From positions 11,395 through 75,394 of the forward strand of contig CAKOMY010000006.1 in NCBI GenBank assembly GCA_934096815.1: DNA of 64,000 bases, in the 5' to 3' direction. The notes beneath the pieces are model-generated. The model was not told where the DNA came from. It was given only the letters and a program-made list of their open reading frames with translations, and made no database searches. Position numbers and translations under genes: made by a program. The DNA is from an uncultured Bacilli bacterium. Its GTDB lineage: Bacteria; Bacillota_I; Bacilli_A; RF39; UBA660. The stretch's first letter is position 1. Each line of letters begins with the position of its first letter. Below are positions 34,004 through 43,653 of this stretch, piece after piece.

Positions 34004-34085
34004 ACTTACCTCACTTACATTTCCTAATAAACCTATCTAATTAGATTATACCATATATATTTATAATCCCAAAAATCACTTTTAT

Positions 34086-34114
34086 TTGACACTAGCTGTT
34101 CTTTAATATATAAT
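34086..34114 (+). promoter_or_regulatory. Consensus sigma-A promoter
   Basis: TTGACA (34086-34091), exactly 17 bases, TATAAT (34109-34114): a perfect match in both hexamers. It drives the gene at 34140 with a leader of about 20 bases. Confidence 0.85.
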
Positions 34115-34139
34115 AACTAACTAAGAAATATGGGTAATT

Positions 34140-34835
34140 ATGGAAGAACAATTAAATGAACTAAATGAAATTATAGAACTAATAAATCAAAATATAGAAA
34201 AAGTAAAAAATGTTGAATATGGTGATGATTATTATGTAATTAATAATGTTATAAAATTAAAAGAAAAAACTCATTTTGAAATAAAAGTAAAAGAAGATAT
34301 TGAATTAAATCAAATAGATATTGCTTTAAAAAAATTAGACTATTCCAAACAAAAAACAAATAATTTAGAAAAATTAAAAAGTATAGATAAAGTAATAAAT
34401 GTTTATACTAACAAAAGAAATTTAATCAATAATAATAGAACTACAAGACTTAATGATTTAGAACTTTTAAAGCAAAAAAGAAAGGAAATATTAGAAGATG
34501 AAAAATATTTTTATCAAACTAAACAATTAATTATTGATATTCTTAATTCATTTATAAATAGTATAAAGTTAAATAATTATTATTATGTGTTTACAAATTT
34601 TAGAAATTACACTAAATTTACAGCTTTTGTTGATAATAAATTACCTATTCATCCAAGAGTCTTAGAATATTTTAAATCATTAGGTTTAACAATAATGTAT
34701 GAGAGTTGTATTGCTTTTGATTCAAATTTAGAAACATTAATAAAATTATTAACTACAAAAAATATTGAATGGATTTTAATAATAAATCCAAACTTTAAAC
34801 TAGAATTAGAATTAAATAAAAAGAAAAAGAACTAA
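34140..34835 (+). CDS. Coiled-coil protein of unknown function
   Basis: The family is not recognised. The 231-residue product is Lys/Glu/Asn-rich and strongly helical over residues 1-140, with heptad-like spacing, followed by a mixed alpha/beta part (YYVFTNFRNYTKFTAFVDNK onward). No signal or membrane segment. It has a perfect-consensus promoter but a poor Shine-Dalgarno sequence and a very short leader, so high transcription with modest translation is possible. It converges with the small peptide gene at 34843. Confidence 0.55.
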   Translation: MEEQLNELNEIIELINQNIEKVKNVEYGDDYYVINNVIKLKEKTHFEIKVKEDIELNQIDIALKKLDYSKQKTNNLEKLKSIDKVINVYTNKRNLINNNRTTRLNDLELLKQKRKEILEDEKYFYQTKQLIIDILNSFINSIKLNNYYYVFTNFRNYTKFTAFVDNKLPIHPRVLEYFKSLGLTIMYESCIAFDSNLETLIKLLTTKNIEWILIINPNFKLELELNKKKKN

Positions 34836-34842
34836 ATAAGTT

Positions 34843-35064
34843 CTATCTTCTAGGCATTCCTGCACGAACATTATCTAATTCATCTATAGACATTTCATCA
34901 CGATCTTTATTTAAAGCCTCTAAGGCTTCTTTTTCTTTTTTTAATTTTTCAATTTGCTCTTTTCTATACAAACTTTCATTATTTAAGGCAATATTCTCAC
35001 CTTGTTCATGAGAAACACCAGCAACAACTTTATCTAGAGTTTCTAAATCTAATTCTTTGTTCAT
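34843..35064 (-). CDS. Small peptide with two bacteriocin-leader-like motifs
   Basis: A 73-residue Glu/Lys-rich peptide preceded by GGAGGAAAA. Residues 4-16 (ELDLETLDKVVAG) and 57-69 (EMSIDELDNVRAG) both fit the amphipathic, acidic leader pattern that ends in Gly-Gly or Ala-Gly, as in class II bacteriocins and Nif11-type or lanthipeptide precursors. The stretch between is a charged helix (residues 30-56), and only MPRR follows the second motif. No C39 peptidase transporter or modification enzyme is adjacent, so its role is open: RiPP precursor, export signal or a protein that mimics leaders. Confidence 0.6.
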   Translation of the reverse strand: MNKELDLETLDKVVAGVSHEQGENIALNNESLYRKEQIEKLKKEKEALEALNKDRDEMSIDELDNVRAGMPRR

Positions 35065-35161
35065 TTTTCCTCCATCTATTTTAATTATACATGTGATAAA
35101 TAATATTTATACAATTTTAATTCCATATTTACAATTTCTTTACAAAAGACTATATTATTTT

Positions 35162-36670
35162 TTAGCATTTTTTATTTATTATACATTCATTATAATATTT
35201 AGAGTTTTTATCTAATTCAGTGTCAACATATTTAAGACCATATTCTTCAATTAAAGTTTTCTTTTCACTAAATAGATTAGTTCCTAATCCTAATCTGTCT
35301 CCTTCAATTGTCGCACCAAGAGCTGCTATTGTTGTTGGAAAATAATCCATTGTTGAAAATATTCTATTATTTGTATTTTCACTTTTTACGCCACTATTAA
35401 TAAACGTATTATAAACAGTTCTATCAATATCAGAAATATTATCAAAAGAATAATTATTCATACTTAAATGATCACCTGCAATAACAATTGTCGTATTATC
35501 ATAAAAACTTTGTTTTTTTAACCATTTAACAAATTCATTAACTTGATAGCTAGAACAAGCAACTGAATTTAAATAAATATTATCACTTACTTCTTTACAA
35601 AAATCACTTGTATAACCATCCATAAAATGAGTATCAACAGTTAATAAAGTAAAATTAAATGGTTCATTATTTTTAGAAATCTTTTTTAATTCTTTTTTTG
35701 CATAAGTAAATAGTTTTTCATCTTCCATACCCCAAAAAACAAAATAATCTTTATCGATAATTCCATCATCCATTGCACTATAATAATCATATATTTTATA
35801 ATTACCATGATTTTTATAATAAACATCTCTACCAGCAAACGCCGCATCAGAGCCAAACATAATATAATTTTTATAACCATTATTCTCTAATATTTCACCT
35901 AGAGAATAAGCACCCGGTACTATCTCATTATAATAATTAAGTAGTAAATTACCATTAAAAGGTGTTTTTAAAGGAAGACCAGTAGTTTCTGCAACCATTG
36001 CCGCAATTGTCCAAGTTGATGCTCCAACTACATAAGCTCCGCCTAAATTATCCGTATTAGAAAAATTTATATTCTTTTTAGCTAAACTAGATAATTCAGG
36101 TATATAATTCTTATCGAAACTTCCACCACTATCCTTATCAGCATATGTCATTTCCATAGATTCTAAATAAATATAAATTAAATTTCTTTTATTATCTGGA
36201 AACTCAAGTAAAACATCCTTTGGACTTACATAATTTTCTTCAATAAAATTAGATTTTTTAAATTGATAACCCATAAACTTAAAAAAATATAGCTTAGTTC
36301 CAATGTACCAAAAAGAAATAATAAATAATAATAATGGAACATATTTAATATACTTATCAAGCTTGAAATGTAACAAATTAAATTTAATATTCTTCTTAAA
36401 TAAATTTATCTTAACAATTAAATCATAATCCTTTCTTAACTTCATAATTCCAATTACCACTAATAAAACTAAAATAGGAATTCCAATATTAATAAGAATA
36501 AATTTAAATATCATCCCATTACCAGTTCCTTCTAAAGGAGAAGTTATTGTATAAAGTATTTCATCAAAAGATGTAAATGCACAATTAGCTTTAGCCCATA
36601 AAGTAACAACAAAAAAGAAAATACCTAAAAAAAGTAAAATATAATTAATAATCAATTTATGTATTTTCAT
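35162..36670 (-). CDS. LtaS/MdoB-like phosphoglycerol transferase
   Basis: A 502-residue membrane enzyme: four or five hydrophobic segments in the first 150 residues, then an extracytoplasmic sulfatase-fold domain. Visible active-site elements are NLIYIYLESMEMTY (Glu metal ligand), GASTWTIAAM with the nucleophilic Thr, HFMDGY and VIAGDHLSM (Asp-His metal ligands). Members polymerise or transfer glycerol phosphate from phosphatidylglycerol to build lipoteichoic acid or decorate glycans. The order resembles OpgB/MdoB-type more than S. aureus LtaS. Overlaps the next small gene by 4 bases. Confidence 0.85.
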   Translation of the reverse strand: MKIHKLIINYILLFLGIFFFVVTLWAKANCAFTSFDEILYTITSPLEGTGNGMIFKFILINIGIPILVLLVVIGIMKLRKDYDLIVKINLFKKNIKFNLLHFKLDKYIKYVPLLLFIISFWYIGTKLYFFKFMGYQFKKSNFIEENYVSPKDVLLEFPDNKRNLIYIYLESMEMTYADKDSGGSFDKNYIPELSSLAKKNINFSNTDNLGGAYVVGASTWTIAAMVAETTGLPLKTPFNGNLLLNYYNEIVPGAYSLGEILENNGYKNYIMFGSDAAFAGRDVYYKNHGNYKIYDYYSAMDDGIIDKDYFVFWGMEDEKLFTYAKKELKKISKNNEPFNFTLLTVDTHFMDGYTSDFCKEVSDNIYLNSVACSSYQVNEFVKWLKKQSFYDNTTIVIAGDHLSMNNYSFDNISDIDRTVYNTFINSGVKSENTNNRIFSTMDYFPTTIAALGATIEGDRLGLGTNLFSEKKTLIEEYGLKYVDTELDKNSKYYNECIINKKC

Positions 36671-36978
36671 TTACTTCTCCTTATTAATTTAATTTCAACA
36701 TTATTATTAATAAATACATAAATAAATGGTAATAAGATGGCTAATAATAAAGATAATATCATAAATTTCATAATAAAACTAATAGTTATTAAATCACTAT
36801 TAAATAAAATTTGAGAATCTTTACAATAAAAATTTAAAATTATAAATATAAACATATTTATTAAAAAAGTATATATTAAGTATAATTTAATTTTTTCTTC
36901 TTTATCTTTAACTTTTAATTTATCAATATGGATACTACTAGCAAATACGCCAGGAATAAATAAACAAATTAATTTCAC
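36667..36978 (-). CDS. Small membrane protein, partner of the phosphoglycerol transferase
   Basis: From a GTG at 36978 (GAGGAG 8 bases upstream) this encodes 103 residues with three hydrophobic segments, the first immediately at the N-terminus (KLICLFIPGVFASSIH). No family is recognised. The longest frame begins 57 bases further upstream but contains the ribosome binding site. The ATGA overlap with the phosphoglycerol transferase gene indicates coupled translation and likely functional linkage in the membrane. Confidence 0.58.
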   Translation of the reverse strand: MKLICLFIPGVFASSIHIDKLKVKDKEEKIKLYLIYTFLINMFIFIILNFYCKDSQILFNSDLITISFIMKFMILSLLLAILLPFIYVFINNNVEIKLIRRSK

Positions 36979-37058
36979 AAACAATACTCCTCTTCTTGTT
37001 AACAAAAATATATCATTATTTTTAAGCAAAATCAAAAGATTACTAATAATAGTAATCT

Positions 37059-37613
37059 TTATTTATTATATTTATATTTTTCATATAATTTCTTAAATCT
37101 ATTATAATGAACTATTTCCCTTTGTCTTAAAAATAATAAAATATTTATTAATTCAGGATCTTCTGCAATATCTATTAAATGTTCATAAGTAGCTCTTGCT
37201 TTTTCTTCTGCTGCCATATCCTCTGCTAAATCAGCAACTGCATCACCAATTGAAGCAAAATAAGAAACTGTAAATGGTACTCCATTTGAATTAATTGGAT
37301 AAATACCATAACCATTCTCTACATAATTACTAGTTAATCCATTTGCTTCTAATTCCTCTTTTGTAGCACCATCTAATAATTGATGAACCATTACACAAAT
37401 CATTTCAGCATGTCCAAACTCTTCAGTAGCAATATCATTTAAAAGTGCTCTACCTTCATCAGTTGGCATGGAAAATTTTTGACTAAAATATCTTAAAGCA
37501 GCACCTAACTCTCCATTTGCTCCACCATATTGAGTAATTAAATATTTAGCCATTTTAATATCTTTTTTCTTTAAATTAATAGGAAAAGGAAGCATCTTCT
37601 TATATTTAAACAT
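37059..37613 (-). CDS. cotJC: Spore coat protein CotJC (manganese-catalase-like)
   Basis: A 184-residue ferritin-like protein of the CotJC family. The metal-binding helices are visible in GGANGELGAALRYFSQ, EEFGHAEMI and the C-terminal LRQREIVHYNRF, with Glu and His residues of a dimanganese site. CotJC is a spore coat component, and homologues have catalase activity. AAGGAG before the ATG at 37613 fixes the start; the longer frame overlaps cotJB needlessly. The start overlaps the cotJB stop by 8 bases. Confidence 0.93.
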   Translation of the reverse strand: MFKYKKMLPFPINLKKKDIKMAKYLITQYGGANGELGAALRYFSQKFSMPTDEGRALLNDIATEEFGHAEMICVMVHQLLDGATKEELEANGLTSNYVENGYGIYPINSNGVPFTVSYFASIGDAVADLAEDMAAEEKARATYEHLIDIAEDPELINILLFLRQREIVHYNRFKKLYEKYKYNK

Positions 37614-38019
37614 TTCTATAATCTCCTTCCCAAGGCCATTTACCACTATACCAAGTATATCTACCCTTTAAATCATCATTTAAATCTAAAACTTCATATT
37701 TTTCTTCATAATCTTTAACTAATACTTTTAATCTTTCATTGTAAATTTTAAATAAATCATATAATTTCTTATTATTAGGTTCTAAATCAAGTTTTAAATT
37801 TAAATCATCAATAGCGAAACAATATTCTCTAATCTTTAAAAGCATAGCATCTTTATCACAAGTAGGTTTAATCTTATAAGGTTTATAATTTTTATATGGC
37901 ACATATTCATCTAAAAATAAATTACCTAAAACAAGTCCTTCATCTGGATTAAGAACATCATCTCTATCTAAATTAAAATAATTTTTAAGTACATCCTCAT
38001 TTTCTAAACTAAATAACAT
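37606..38019 (-). CDS. cotJB: Spore coat protein CotJB with a CotJA-like N-terminal extension
   Basis: The C-terminal 85 residues (from about 55) are CotJB: AMLLKIREYCFAIDDLNLKLD, then DYEEKYEVLDL, ending in a Trp-rich WYSGKWPWEG tail. CotJB is normally 85-100 residues, but this protein has 137. Residues 22-45 (LNPDEGLVLGNLFLDEYVPY) resemble the CotJA core, where a P-E-(A/G)-L-x-x-GT-L/F-x-x-L-x-x-P(Y/F) pattern is usual. So the cotJA and cotJB functions appear fused. CotJA, CotJB and CotJC normally assemble together in the spore coat. CTAGGAGG precedes the ATG. Confidence 0.8.
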   Translation of the reverse strand: MLFSLENEDVLKNYFNLDRDDVLNPDEGLVLGNLFLDEYVPYKNYKPYKIKPTCDKDAMLLKIREYCFAIDDLNLKLDLEPNNKKLYDLFKIYNERLKVLVKDYEEKYEVLDLNDDLKGRYTWYSGKWPWEGDYRNV

Positions 38020-38104
38020 ACTAACCTCCTAAAATAGTCTATGTTTAATCTAAAAATTGGTTATATTATATTTTATTAACCATAATAATTAGTGAGGTAC
38101 GATT

Positions 38105-38599
38105 ATGATATTATTATGTCTTAAAATATTTACGGCAAGAATTATAGATGTTACATTAGGAACAATTAAAACATTTTATATATTTAAAGAAAAAAGATTA
38201 ACATCTTTTATAATATCTTTTTTTGAACTTATCATCTGGTTTTATGCTGCAAGAACTGCTTTATCTATGGAAATAAATTCAATATTCATTCCAATATCTT
38301 ATGCCCTAGGATATGCAACTGGTACTTATATCGGTACATTTATTTCTTCTAAATACATCAAAGGCCACCTAACTGTAAATGTTATATCAAATAAAATAAC
38401 TAAAAATGAAATTAGAGAGTTTAAAGATAAAAACTTTGGTATTACTTCTATTAAAACAGAAGATAATAAACACTTACTTATTATTGAAATTGAAAAATCA
38501 AGATTAAATGAATTAAAAGAAACTATCTCTAAAATAGATGATAGTTCCTTCATTATAGTAAACGATACAAGAATAGTTAAAAATGGTTATATCAAATAA
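38105..38599 (+). CDS. UPF0316 membrane protein (DUF5698/DUF2179)
   Basis: A 164-residue protein with three N-terminal membrane segments (RIIDVTLGTIKTFYIFK, then FFELIIWFYAARTAL, then the GYATGTYIGTFI stretch) characteristic of the UPF0316/YebE-type family, followed by a small cytoplasmic DUF2179-like domain (about 95-160). Function is unknown in the family. GTGAGGTAC precedes the ATG. It converges with the P-type ATPase gene: the two stops are adjacent, with no intergenic gap. Confidence 0.85.
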   Translation: MILLCLKIFTARIIDVTLGTIKTFYIFKEKRLTSFIISFFELIIWFYAARTALSMEINSIFIPISYALGYATGTYIGTFISSKYIKGHLTVNVISNKITKNEIREFKDKNFGITSIKTEDNKHLLIIEIEKSRLNELKETISKIDDSSFIIVNDTRIVKNGYIK

Positions 38600-41137
38600 T
38601 TAAACATAATCTTTACTTCCTATTAAATATTTTCTTAATAAATCAAAAGGAATAACTGTAAAAGCAAGTCCTAGACATATTAATAACTCTTTTAAGGTTA
38701 AACCATAAGTTCTAAATAAACTACCGCCATGATATATAAAATATATTTGAATAACACTAACTAGGGTAAAGATAATAATAAATACTTTATTTCCTAATAT
38801 GTTGGAAAATAAATTTAATCTACTAGTTCTAGCATTAAATGCATTAAATATTCCTATAAATACAAATAAAGTAAAAAATGCAGTTAAAAAATATTTATTA
38901 TCAATATCAAATCTAATTAATTCTTTAAATATAGATAACTTTAAAAATAAGATACATAATAAACTAGAATATAATCCTGTTATTATTATTTCACCATACA
39001 TGTATTTATTAATTATATGTTCATCTTTATTCTTAGGTTTTTCATTCATATATTCTAAACTTGGATTTTCATAAGCAAACGCTAAGGAGGCTAAAGAATC
39101 CATAATCATATTTATCCAAAGCATTTGCATAACTGTTACAGGAGTACTAATTCCAATAAATGGTCCCACAATTGATAAACTCATAGCGCAAATATTAACT
39201 GTTAACTGAAATATAATAAATTTTCTAATATTCTTAAAAATAGTTCTACCAAATAAAATAGCCATACTTATTGAACTTATATTATCATCAAGAATAACTA
39301 TATCAGCTGCTTCTTTAGCAACATCAGCACCACTTCCCATTGCAAAACCAACATCGCATTTTTTTAAGGCAGCCGCATCATTAATTCCATCACCAGTCAT
39401 ACCAACAACTAAATTTAATTCTTTAAATATTCTAACTAGCCTACTCTTATCAGTAGGTTTTGCTCGTGCAACTATTTTAAGCCTATTTGCTAGGGCTTTT
39501 AATTCATCATCACTCATTAGACTCATATCTGAACTAGTTAAACAAACATCACCATCTTTATATAAATCAAGTTCTCTACCAATATACATAGCAGTATCTA
39601 AAGAATCCCCTGTAACCATTATTAAATTAACACCAGCACTTTTTATTAATTTAACTCCATTTTTAGCATCTTTTCTTATCTCATCTTTAAGTAAAATACA
39701 TCCTAAATAAATTAAATCATCTGATACTTTACTTTTATAAGCAAGAGCAATAACTCTAAATCCTTTATTCATATATCTTGAAACAATATTATTAACTCTA
39801 TTTTTATCTATTAATTCTTTTTTAGTAAAATAACTATATTTGCATCTTGGAATAATTACATCAGGTGCACCTTTATAATATACATACTCTTTAGTTTCGA
39901 CACTAGAATACTTTTTATCACTACTAAATGATTCTTTTCTAATTATTTTATCTACTGGCTTATAAGAAAAAAATTTAATTATTGCTTTATCAGTCGCATT
40001 ACCATTAATAATATTATTTTCACTAACAATTGCATCATTATTTAAAACACAGGCATTTCCTACTAATCTATAATACTCACTATACTTAGTTATCTCAATT
40101 TCATCATTAAACATTTTATTTTCATGAGTTACTACTCCATAAAGCGATAACTTTCCATTAGTTAAAGTTCCTGTCTTATCTGATAACAACACATTTAAAG
40201 AACCTGCTGTTTCAATTCCAACCATCTTTTTAACTAATACATTCTTTTTAATCATCTTTTTCATATTAGTTGAAAGAACAAGTGCAACCATTAATGGTAA
40301 TCCTTCGGGAACTGAGACAACAATGATTGTAACGGCTAAAGTAATAGCATAAATTATATGATTAATTAATGAAGGAATATTACTAACAAATTTAATAATT
40401 AAACTTAAATTAAACTTATTAGCAATAACAATAACTGAAAATAAATAAGAAAAAAATACTAAAAAAGCTCCAATATAACCAATTGTACTAATTATTCTAG
40501 CTAAATGTGTAAGTCTTGTTTTTAAAGGACTATTTTCACTTACATCAGACAATTCCATAGTTATAGCTCCATGCATTGTATTTTCACCGACTAAAGTAAC
40601 TTTCATAATGGCTTCTCCACTAGTTACTGTTGTTCCTTTAAAAATTTTATCGTTTGTTTTCTTTTGAATATCCTTACTTTCTCCACTAATACTTGCTTCA
40701 TCTAAAGATATTTCTCCATCAACTAATACTCCATCTGCCGGAACATAGTCTCCACCATTTAAATAAATAATATCTCCTACAACAACTTCACTAATCTTAA
40801 TAATTTTTAAATTATTATCTCTTTTAACTTTACATTCTTTAATATTATTTTCTTTAAATAGTCTATTAAACGCTTTATTAGAACCATATTCACTTAAAGT
40901 ACTAATTAATGTTGCAAAAAATATTGCTATAAATATCCCAAGTGTCTCAAACCAACTCTCATCCGCAAATATGAACACTAATTTAATAACTAAAACTATT
41001 AAAAGTATTCTAATCATTGGATCCCCTAAAGATTCAATTAACAACCTAAAAAAAGTATTTTTATTTTTAACATTAACTTCATTACTACCATATTTTTCTC
41101 TACTTTTAACAACTTCTTCATTGCTTAGTCCAGTCAT
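38600..41137 (-). CDS. P-type calcium-transporting ATPase
   Basis: An 845-residue P2-type ATPase. SISGES (actuator loop, TGES equivalent), SVPEGLPLMVALVL (membrane helix 4, ion-binding PEGLP of PMCA-like pumps), DKTGTLTNG (phosphorylated Asp), TGDSLDTA and TGDGINDAAAL (P domain hinge) are all visible. The N-terminal cation-ATPase domain and four C-terminal helices are complete. PMCA-like PEGLP suggests Ca2+ export. A TTG 12 bases upstream is ignored because GGAGGAAATA directly precedes the ATG at 41137. There is no calmodulin-like regulatory tail. Confidence 0.93.
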   Translation of the reverse strand: MTGLSNEEVVKSREKYGSNEVNVKNKNTFFRLLIESLGDPMIRILLIVLVIKLVFIFADESWFETLGIFIAIFFATLISTLSEYGSNKAFNRLFKENNIKECKVKRDNNLKIIKISEVVVGDIIYLNGGDYVPADGVLVDGEISLDEASISGESKDIQKKTNDKIFKGTTVTSGEAIMKVTLVGENTMHGAITMELSDVSENSPLKTRLTHLARIISTIGYIGAFLVFFSYLFSVIVIANKFNLSLIIKFVSNIPSLINHIIYAITLAVTIIVVSVPEGLPLMVALVLSTNMKKMIKKNVLVKKMVGIETAGSLNVLLSDKTGTLTNGKLSLYGVVTHENKMFNDEIEITKYSEYYRLVGNACVLNNDAIVSENNIINGNATDKAIIKFFSYKPVDKIIRKESFSSDKKYSSVETKEYVYYKGAPDVIIPRCKYSYFTKKELIDKNRVNNIVSRYMNKGFRVIALAYKSKVSDDLIYLGCILLKDEIRKDAKNGVKLIKSAGVNLIMVTGDSLDTAMYIGRELDLYKDGDVCLTSSDMSLMSDDELKALANRLKIVARAKPTDKSRLVRIFKELNLVVGMTGDGINDAAALKKCDVGFAMGSGADVAKEAADIVILDDNISSISMAILFGRTIFKNIRKFIIFQLTVNICAMSLSIVGPFIGISTPVTVMQMLWINMIMDSLASLAFAYENPSLEYMNEKPKNKDEHIINKYMYGEIIITGLYSSLLCILFLKLSIFKELIRFDIDNKYFLTAFFTLFVFIGIFNAFNARTSRLNLFSNILGNKVFIIIFTLVSVIQIYFIYHGGSLFRTYGLTLKELLICLGLAFTVIPFDLLRKYLIGSKDYV

Positions 41138-41184
41138 TATTTCCTCCAATTAAATATATGAAGAAGGTTTAAAAATATTAAAAA

Positions 41185-41203
41185 AAGAGTGAATAACACT
41201 CTT
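41185..41203 (-). terminator. Terminator after the ppaC-CYTH operon
   Basis: Perfect 7-bp stem AAGAGTG/CACTCTT with a 5-base loop, followed on the minus strand by a run of T. It lies 57 bases past the CYTH stop codon. Confidence 0.72.
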
Positions 41204-41260
41204 AAATAAATTTTAATCTAATTTATAGAAAAACAAAGTTAATTGAACTTGCTTATAAAA

Positions 41261-41947
41261 TTATCTACTTAAATGTACTTCCTTTGTATCTTTAAGTAAT
41301 TCGCTAAGTTCATCTTTTGTAGCAACTGCTAGATTATCATTTTTATATCTTACATCTTCTGTTATTTCTTTTCCAAACCAAGTAGGCGCCACAAATGAAT
41401 TAGCATCTTCCAAGCTCTTAAATTCAACTTCTATAGTAACAAGTGGTCTTAAATCATCTAAATAATAATCTAGTTCAGCAACTAATTCATTTTCTAAAGG
41501 AATTCTATATCTTAATTTATTAATAATTCTTCCTATTCGATATTTAATTATCTTGTTATAAGTTTCTTCAGTTATTTCTTTTTCATTTTCTTCTCTAACT
41601 AAAGTACCTACTCCCTTTTGATTGTAATAATATTTATTACCCATTTTTCTTATTCTTGAAACAGGATTAACACCAATATAAGATTGATTAATTTCTACCC
41701 AATCACAATCTTTTAAATCAATTTGCTCACCAAGTAAAAATTTTCTTTCAATTTCAAAATGACTGTCTTTGTCTAATTTCTCATAACTATAACTTATTTC
41801 AAATACTTCACCTATTCCATCAAATCTAGGCACTAATTTATTAATAACTATGTTATGTTTATTTTCTTTTTTTAAAAGTTCATATGCAATACTAATTGCT
41901 TCATCTTCACTTTTAGCCCTAACACTAATCTTCTCATTACAAATCAT
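41261..41947 (-). CDS. CYTH-domain protein (inorganic triphosphatase/adenylate cyclase fold)
   Basis: A 228-residue protein. The CYTH domain starts at the ExExK-type motif EIERKF (65-70) and contains the alternating charged strands of the triphosphate tunnel (RIRKMG, YYNQKGVGTLVREENEKEI, KLRYRIP, VAELDYY, LVTIEVEF). Bacterial CYTH enzymes hydrolyse inorganic tripolyphosphate or act as cyclases. The first 60 residues form a separate small alpha/beta domain with KSEDEAISIAYELL, similar in style to Jag-N/KH-associated domains. It overlaps the pyrophosphatase gene by 4 bases, so a joint phosphate-hydrolase role is plausible. Confidence 0.82.
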   Translation of the reverse strand: MICNEKISVRAKSEDEAISIAYELLKKENKHNIVINKLVPRFDGIGEVFEISYSYEKLDKDSHFEIERKFLLGEQIDLKDCDWVEINQSYIGVNPVSRIRKMGNKYYYNQKGVGTLVREENEKEITEETYNKIIKYRIGRIINKLRYRIPLENELVAELDYYLDDLRPLVTIEVEFKSLEDANSFVAPTWFGKEITEDVRYKNDNLAVATKDELSELLKDTKEVHLSR

Positions 41948-43563
41948 AATTTTTCCAACACTCCCATTATAGGTGGTACCATTTGTTTCTTACGAGAAAT
42001 AACACCCATTAATTTTTCTCCTTCTTTTATATTAGTAAGTTCATATGCATCATTTAAATACTCTTTAGCACTTTCATTAAACAATAAATATGAATTATTT
42101 TCTAATATATCAGTTACAAATAAACAAGCTACTTTATAATCATTATTTTCAGCAATATGATTAAGTTCATCAACATACTCATTTATCCTACTTTCATATT
42201 CTGCAAAATCAGTTGTAAATACTTGTCCGATTCCAAATTTATTATCTCCTGCAACATATGCTTTAAAATCTTTATAAACTATCTCATTAATAGTTAATCC
42301 GTCATTAGAAACACCACTTCTAAGCAATTCTCTGCCATAACTATTTAAATCTACATTTGCCGTTTCAGCTAAATCTTTAGCTACTTGTTTATCTAATTCA
42401 GTAGTAGTAGGACTTGCAAGTAACAATGTATCACTTATAATACCACTAAGCATTAATCCTGCAATATCACTAGGTATTTCAACATTATTTTCTTTATATA
42501 ATGTATAAATTATTGTATTAACAGATCCGACACTCATATTTCTAAAGTTAATTGGTAAAAGCGTACTAATCTTACCTATATTATGATGGTCAACAATTTC
42601 TAAGATATCTGCTTCATTAAGTCCATCAGCGCTTTGACTTGGTTCATTATGATCTACTAAAATAACTTTCTTTCTTGTAATCAAATTAGTATCTATTAGT
42701 CTAAGCATACCTTCACAATATCCTTTTGAATTAACAATTGGATAATTAGTATGTTTAAGCTTATTAGATATTTCAACAAAATCAGTTAAATAATCATTAG
42801 GTCCAAAGCATACTGCTGAACTAGATCTCTTAATCATTTTAATTGGATTAGCTAAAGTTATTAATCTACTAGTTTTAAAAGTATCATAAGGAGTAACAAT
42901 TACATTAACTTTATTATATCTAACTAGTTCAATCTCTTCTTTAGTTAATTCCTTATTTGCAACAACTATAATTAACTTTGCTTTATGTTTAACTGCATCT
43001 TCAATAATAGAATCTCTTCCACATATCAAAATAGTATCTTCATAAATATTTATAAAATCTGAAAACTGAGCAAAAGGAAGTGCAACTGCTAAAACATTAC
43101 CACTTATAAAATCATCAAATTTATAATAACTAGATGCATTAAGTACATCTACAATATCCATAAACTTAGCACTAATCTCATTAGTGTCTCCCTTAATTAA
43201 TTCATTAGCAAGTTCTTTTAAAGATACATATCCTATAAACTTCTTATGATTATCTACAAGAGGAATACCAGTTATTCCTTTTTCCATAAAATAATTATAA
43301 ACTTTAAAAATAGAATCATCTTGATTAGCATAATAATCTCTATTATATTTAATATCTTTTAGTTCTACTTTAACATCATTTAAATATTTTGGAACATCAA
43401 AACCAAATTTATCTAAAGCAAAAGTAGTTTCTTTATTTATCTCACTTAAAATTCTCGGTTCCGCATTAACACCTAGTTTTCTCTTTAAATAAGCAAAACT
43501 AATTGCTCCGGCAACTGAGTCAGTATCTGGTTTCTTATGACCAAATATATATACTTTATCCAT
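41944..43563 (-). CDS. Manganese-dependent inorganic pyrophosphatase with CBS domains (family II)
   Basis: From the ATG at 43563 this is a 539-residue enzyme hydrolysing PPi to phosphate. It begins with the DHH-family motif FGHKKPDTDSVAGAIS, then a regulatory insert of two CBS domains (about 60-245, first CBS around GITGIPLVDNHKKFIGYVSL), then DHNEPSQS and DHHNIGKI and a C-terminal DHHA2 domain. CBS-containing PPases are regulated by adenine nucleotides. The usual family II enzyme is about 310 residues, so the length increase is explained by the insert. GGAGG before the ATG decides the start. Confidence 0.95.
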   Translation of the reverse strand: MDKVYIFGHKKPDTDSVAGAISFAYLKRKLGVNAEPRILSEINKETTFALDKFGFDVPKYLNDVKVELKDIKYNRDYYANQDDSIFKVYNYFMEKGITGIPLVDNHKKFIGYVSLKELANELIKGDTNEISAKFMDIVDVLNASSYYKFDDFISGNVLAVALPFAQFSDFINIYEDTILICGRDSIIEDAVKHKAKLIIVVANKELTKEEIELVRYNKVNVIVTPYDTFKTSRLITLANPIKMIKRSSSAVCFGPNDYLTDFVEISNKLKHTNYPIVNSKGYCEGMLRLIDTNLITRKKVILVDHNEPSQSADGLNEADILEIVDHHNIGKISTLLPINFRNMSVGSVNTIIYTLYKENNVEIPSDIAGLMLSGIISDTLLLASPTTTELDKQVAKDLAETANVDLNSYGRELLRSGVSNDGLTINEIVYKDFKAYVAGDNKFGIGQVFTTDFAEYESRINEYVDELNHIAENNDYKVACLFVTDILENNSYLLFNESAKEYLNDAYELTNIKEGEKLMGVISRKKQMVPPIMGVLEKL

Positions 43564-43653
43564 AATAGCCCTCCAAACATAATAATTATACACTAATTAA
43601 ATCTAAAAATATAGTTATTATGTGTTATAATTATTTAGAAGGTGGTATGTGAT

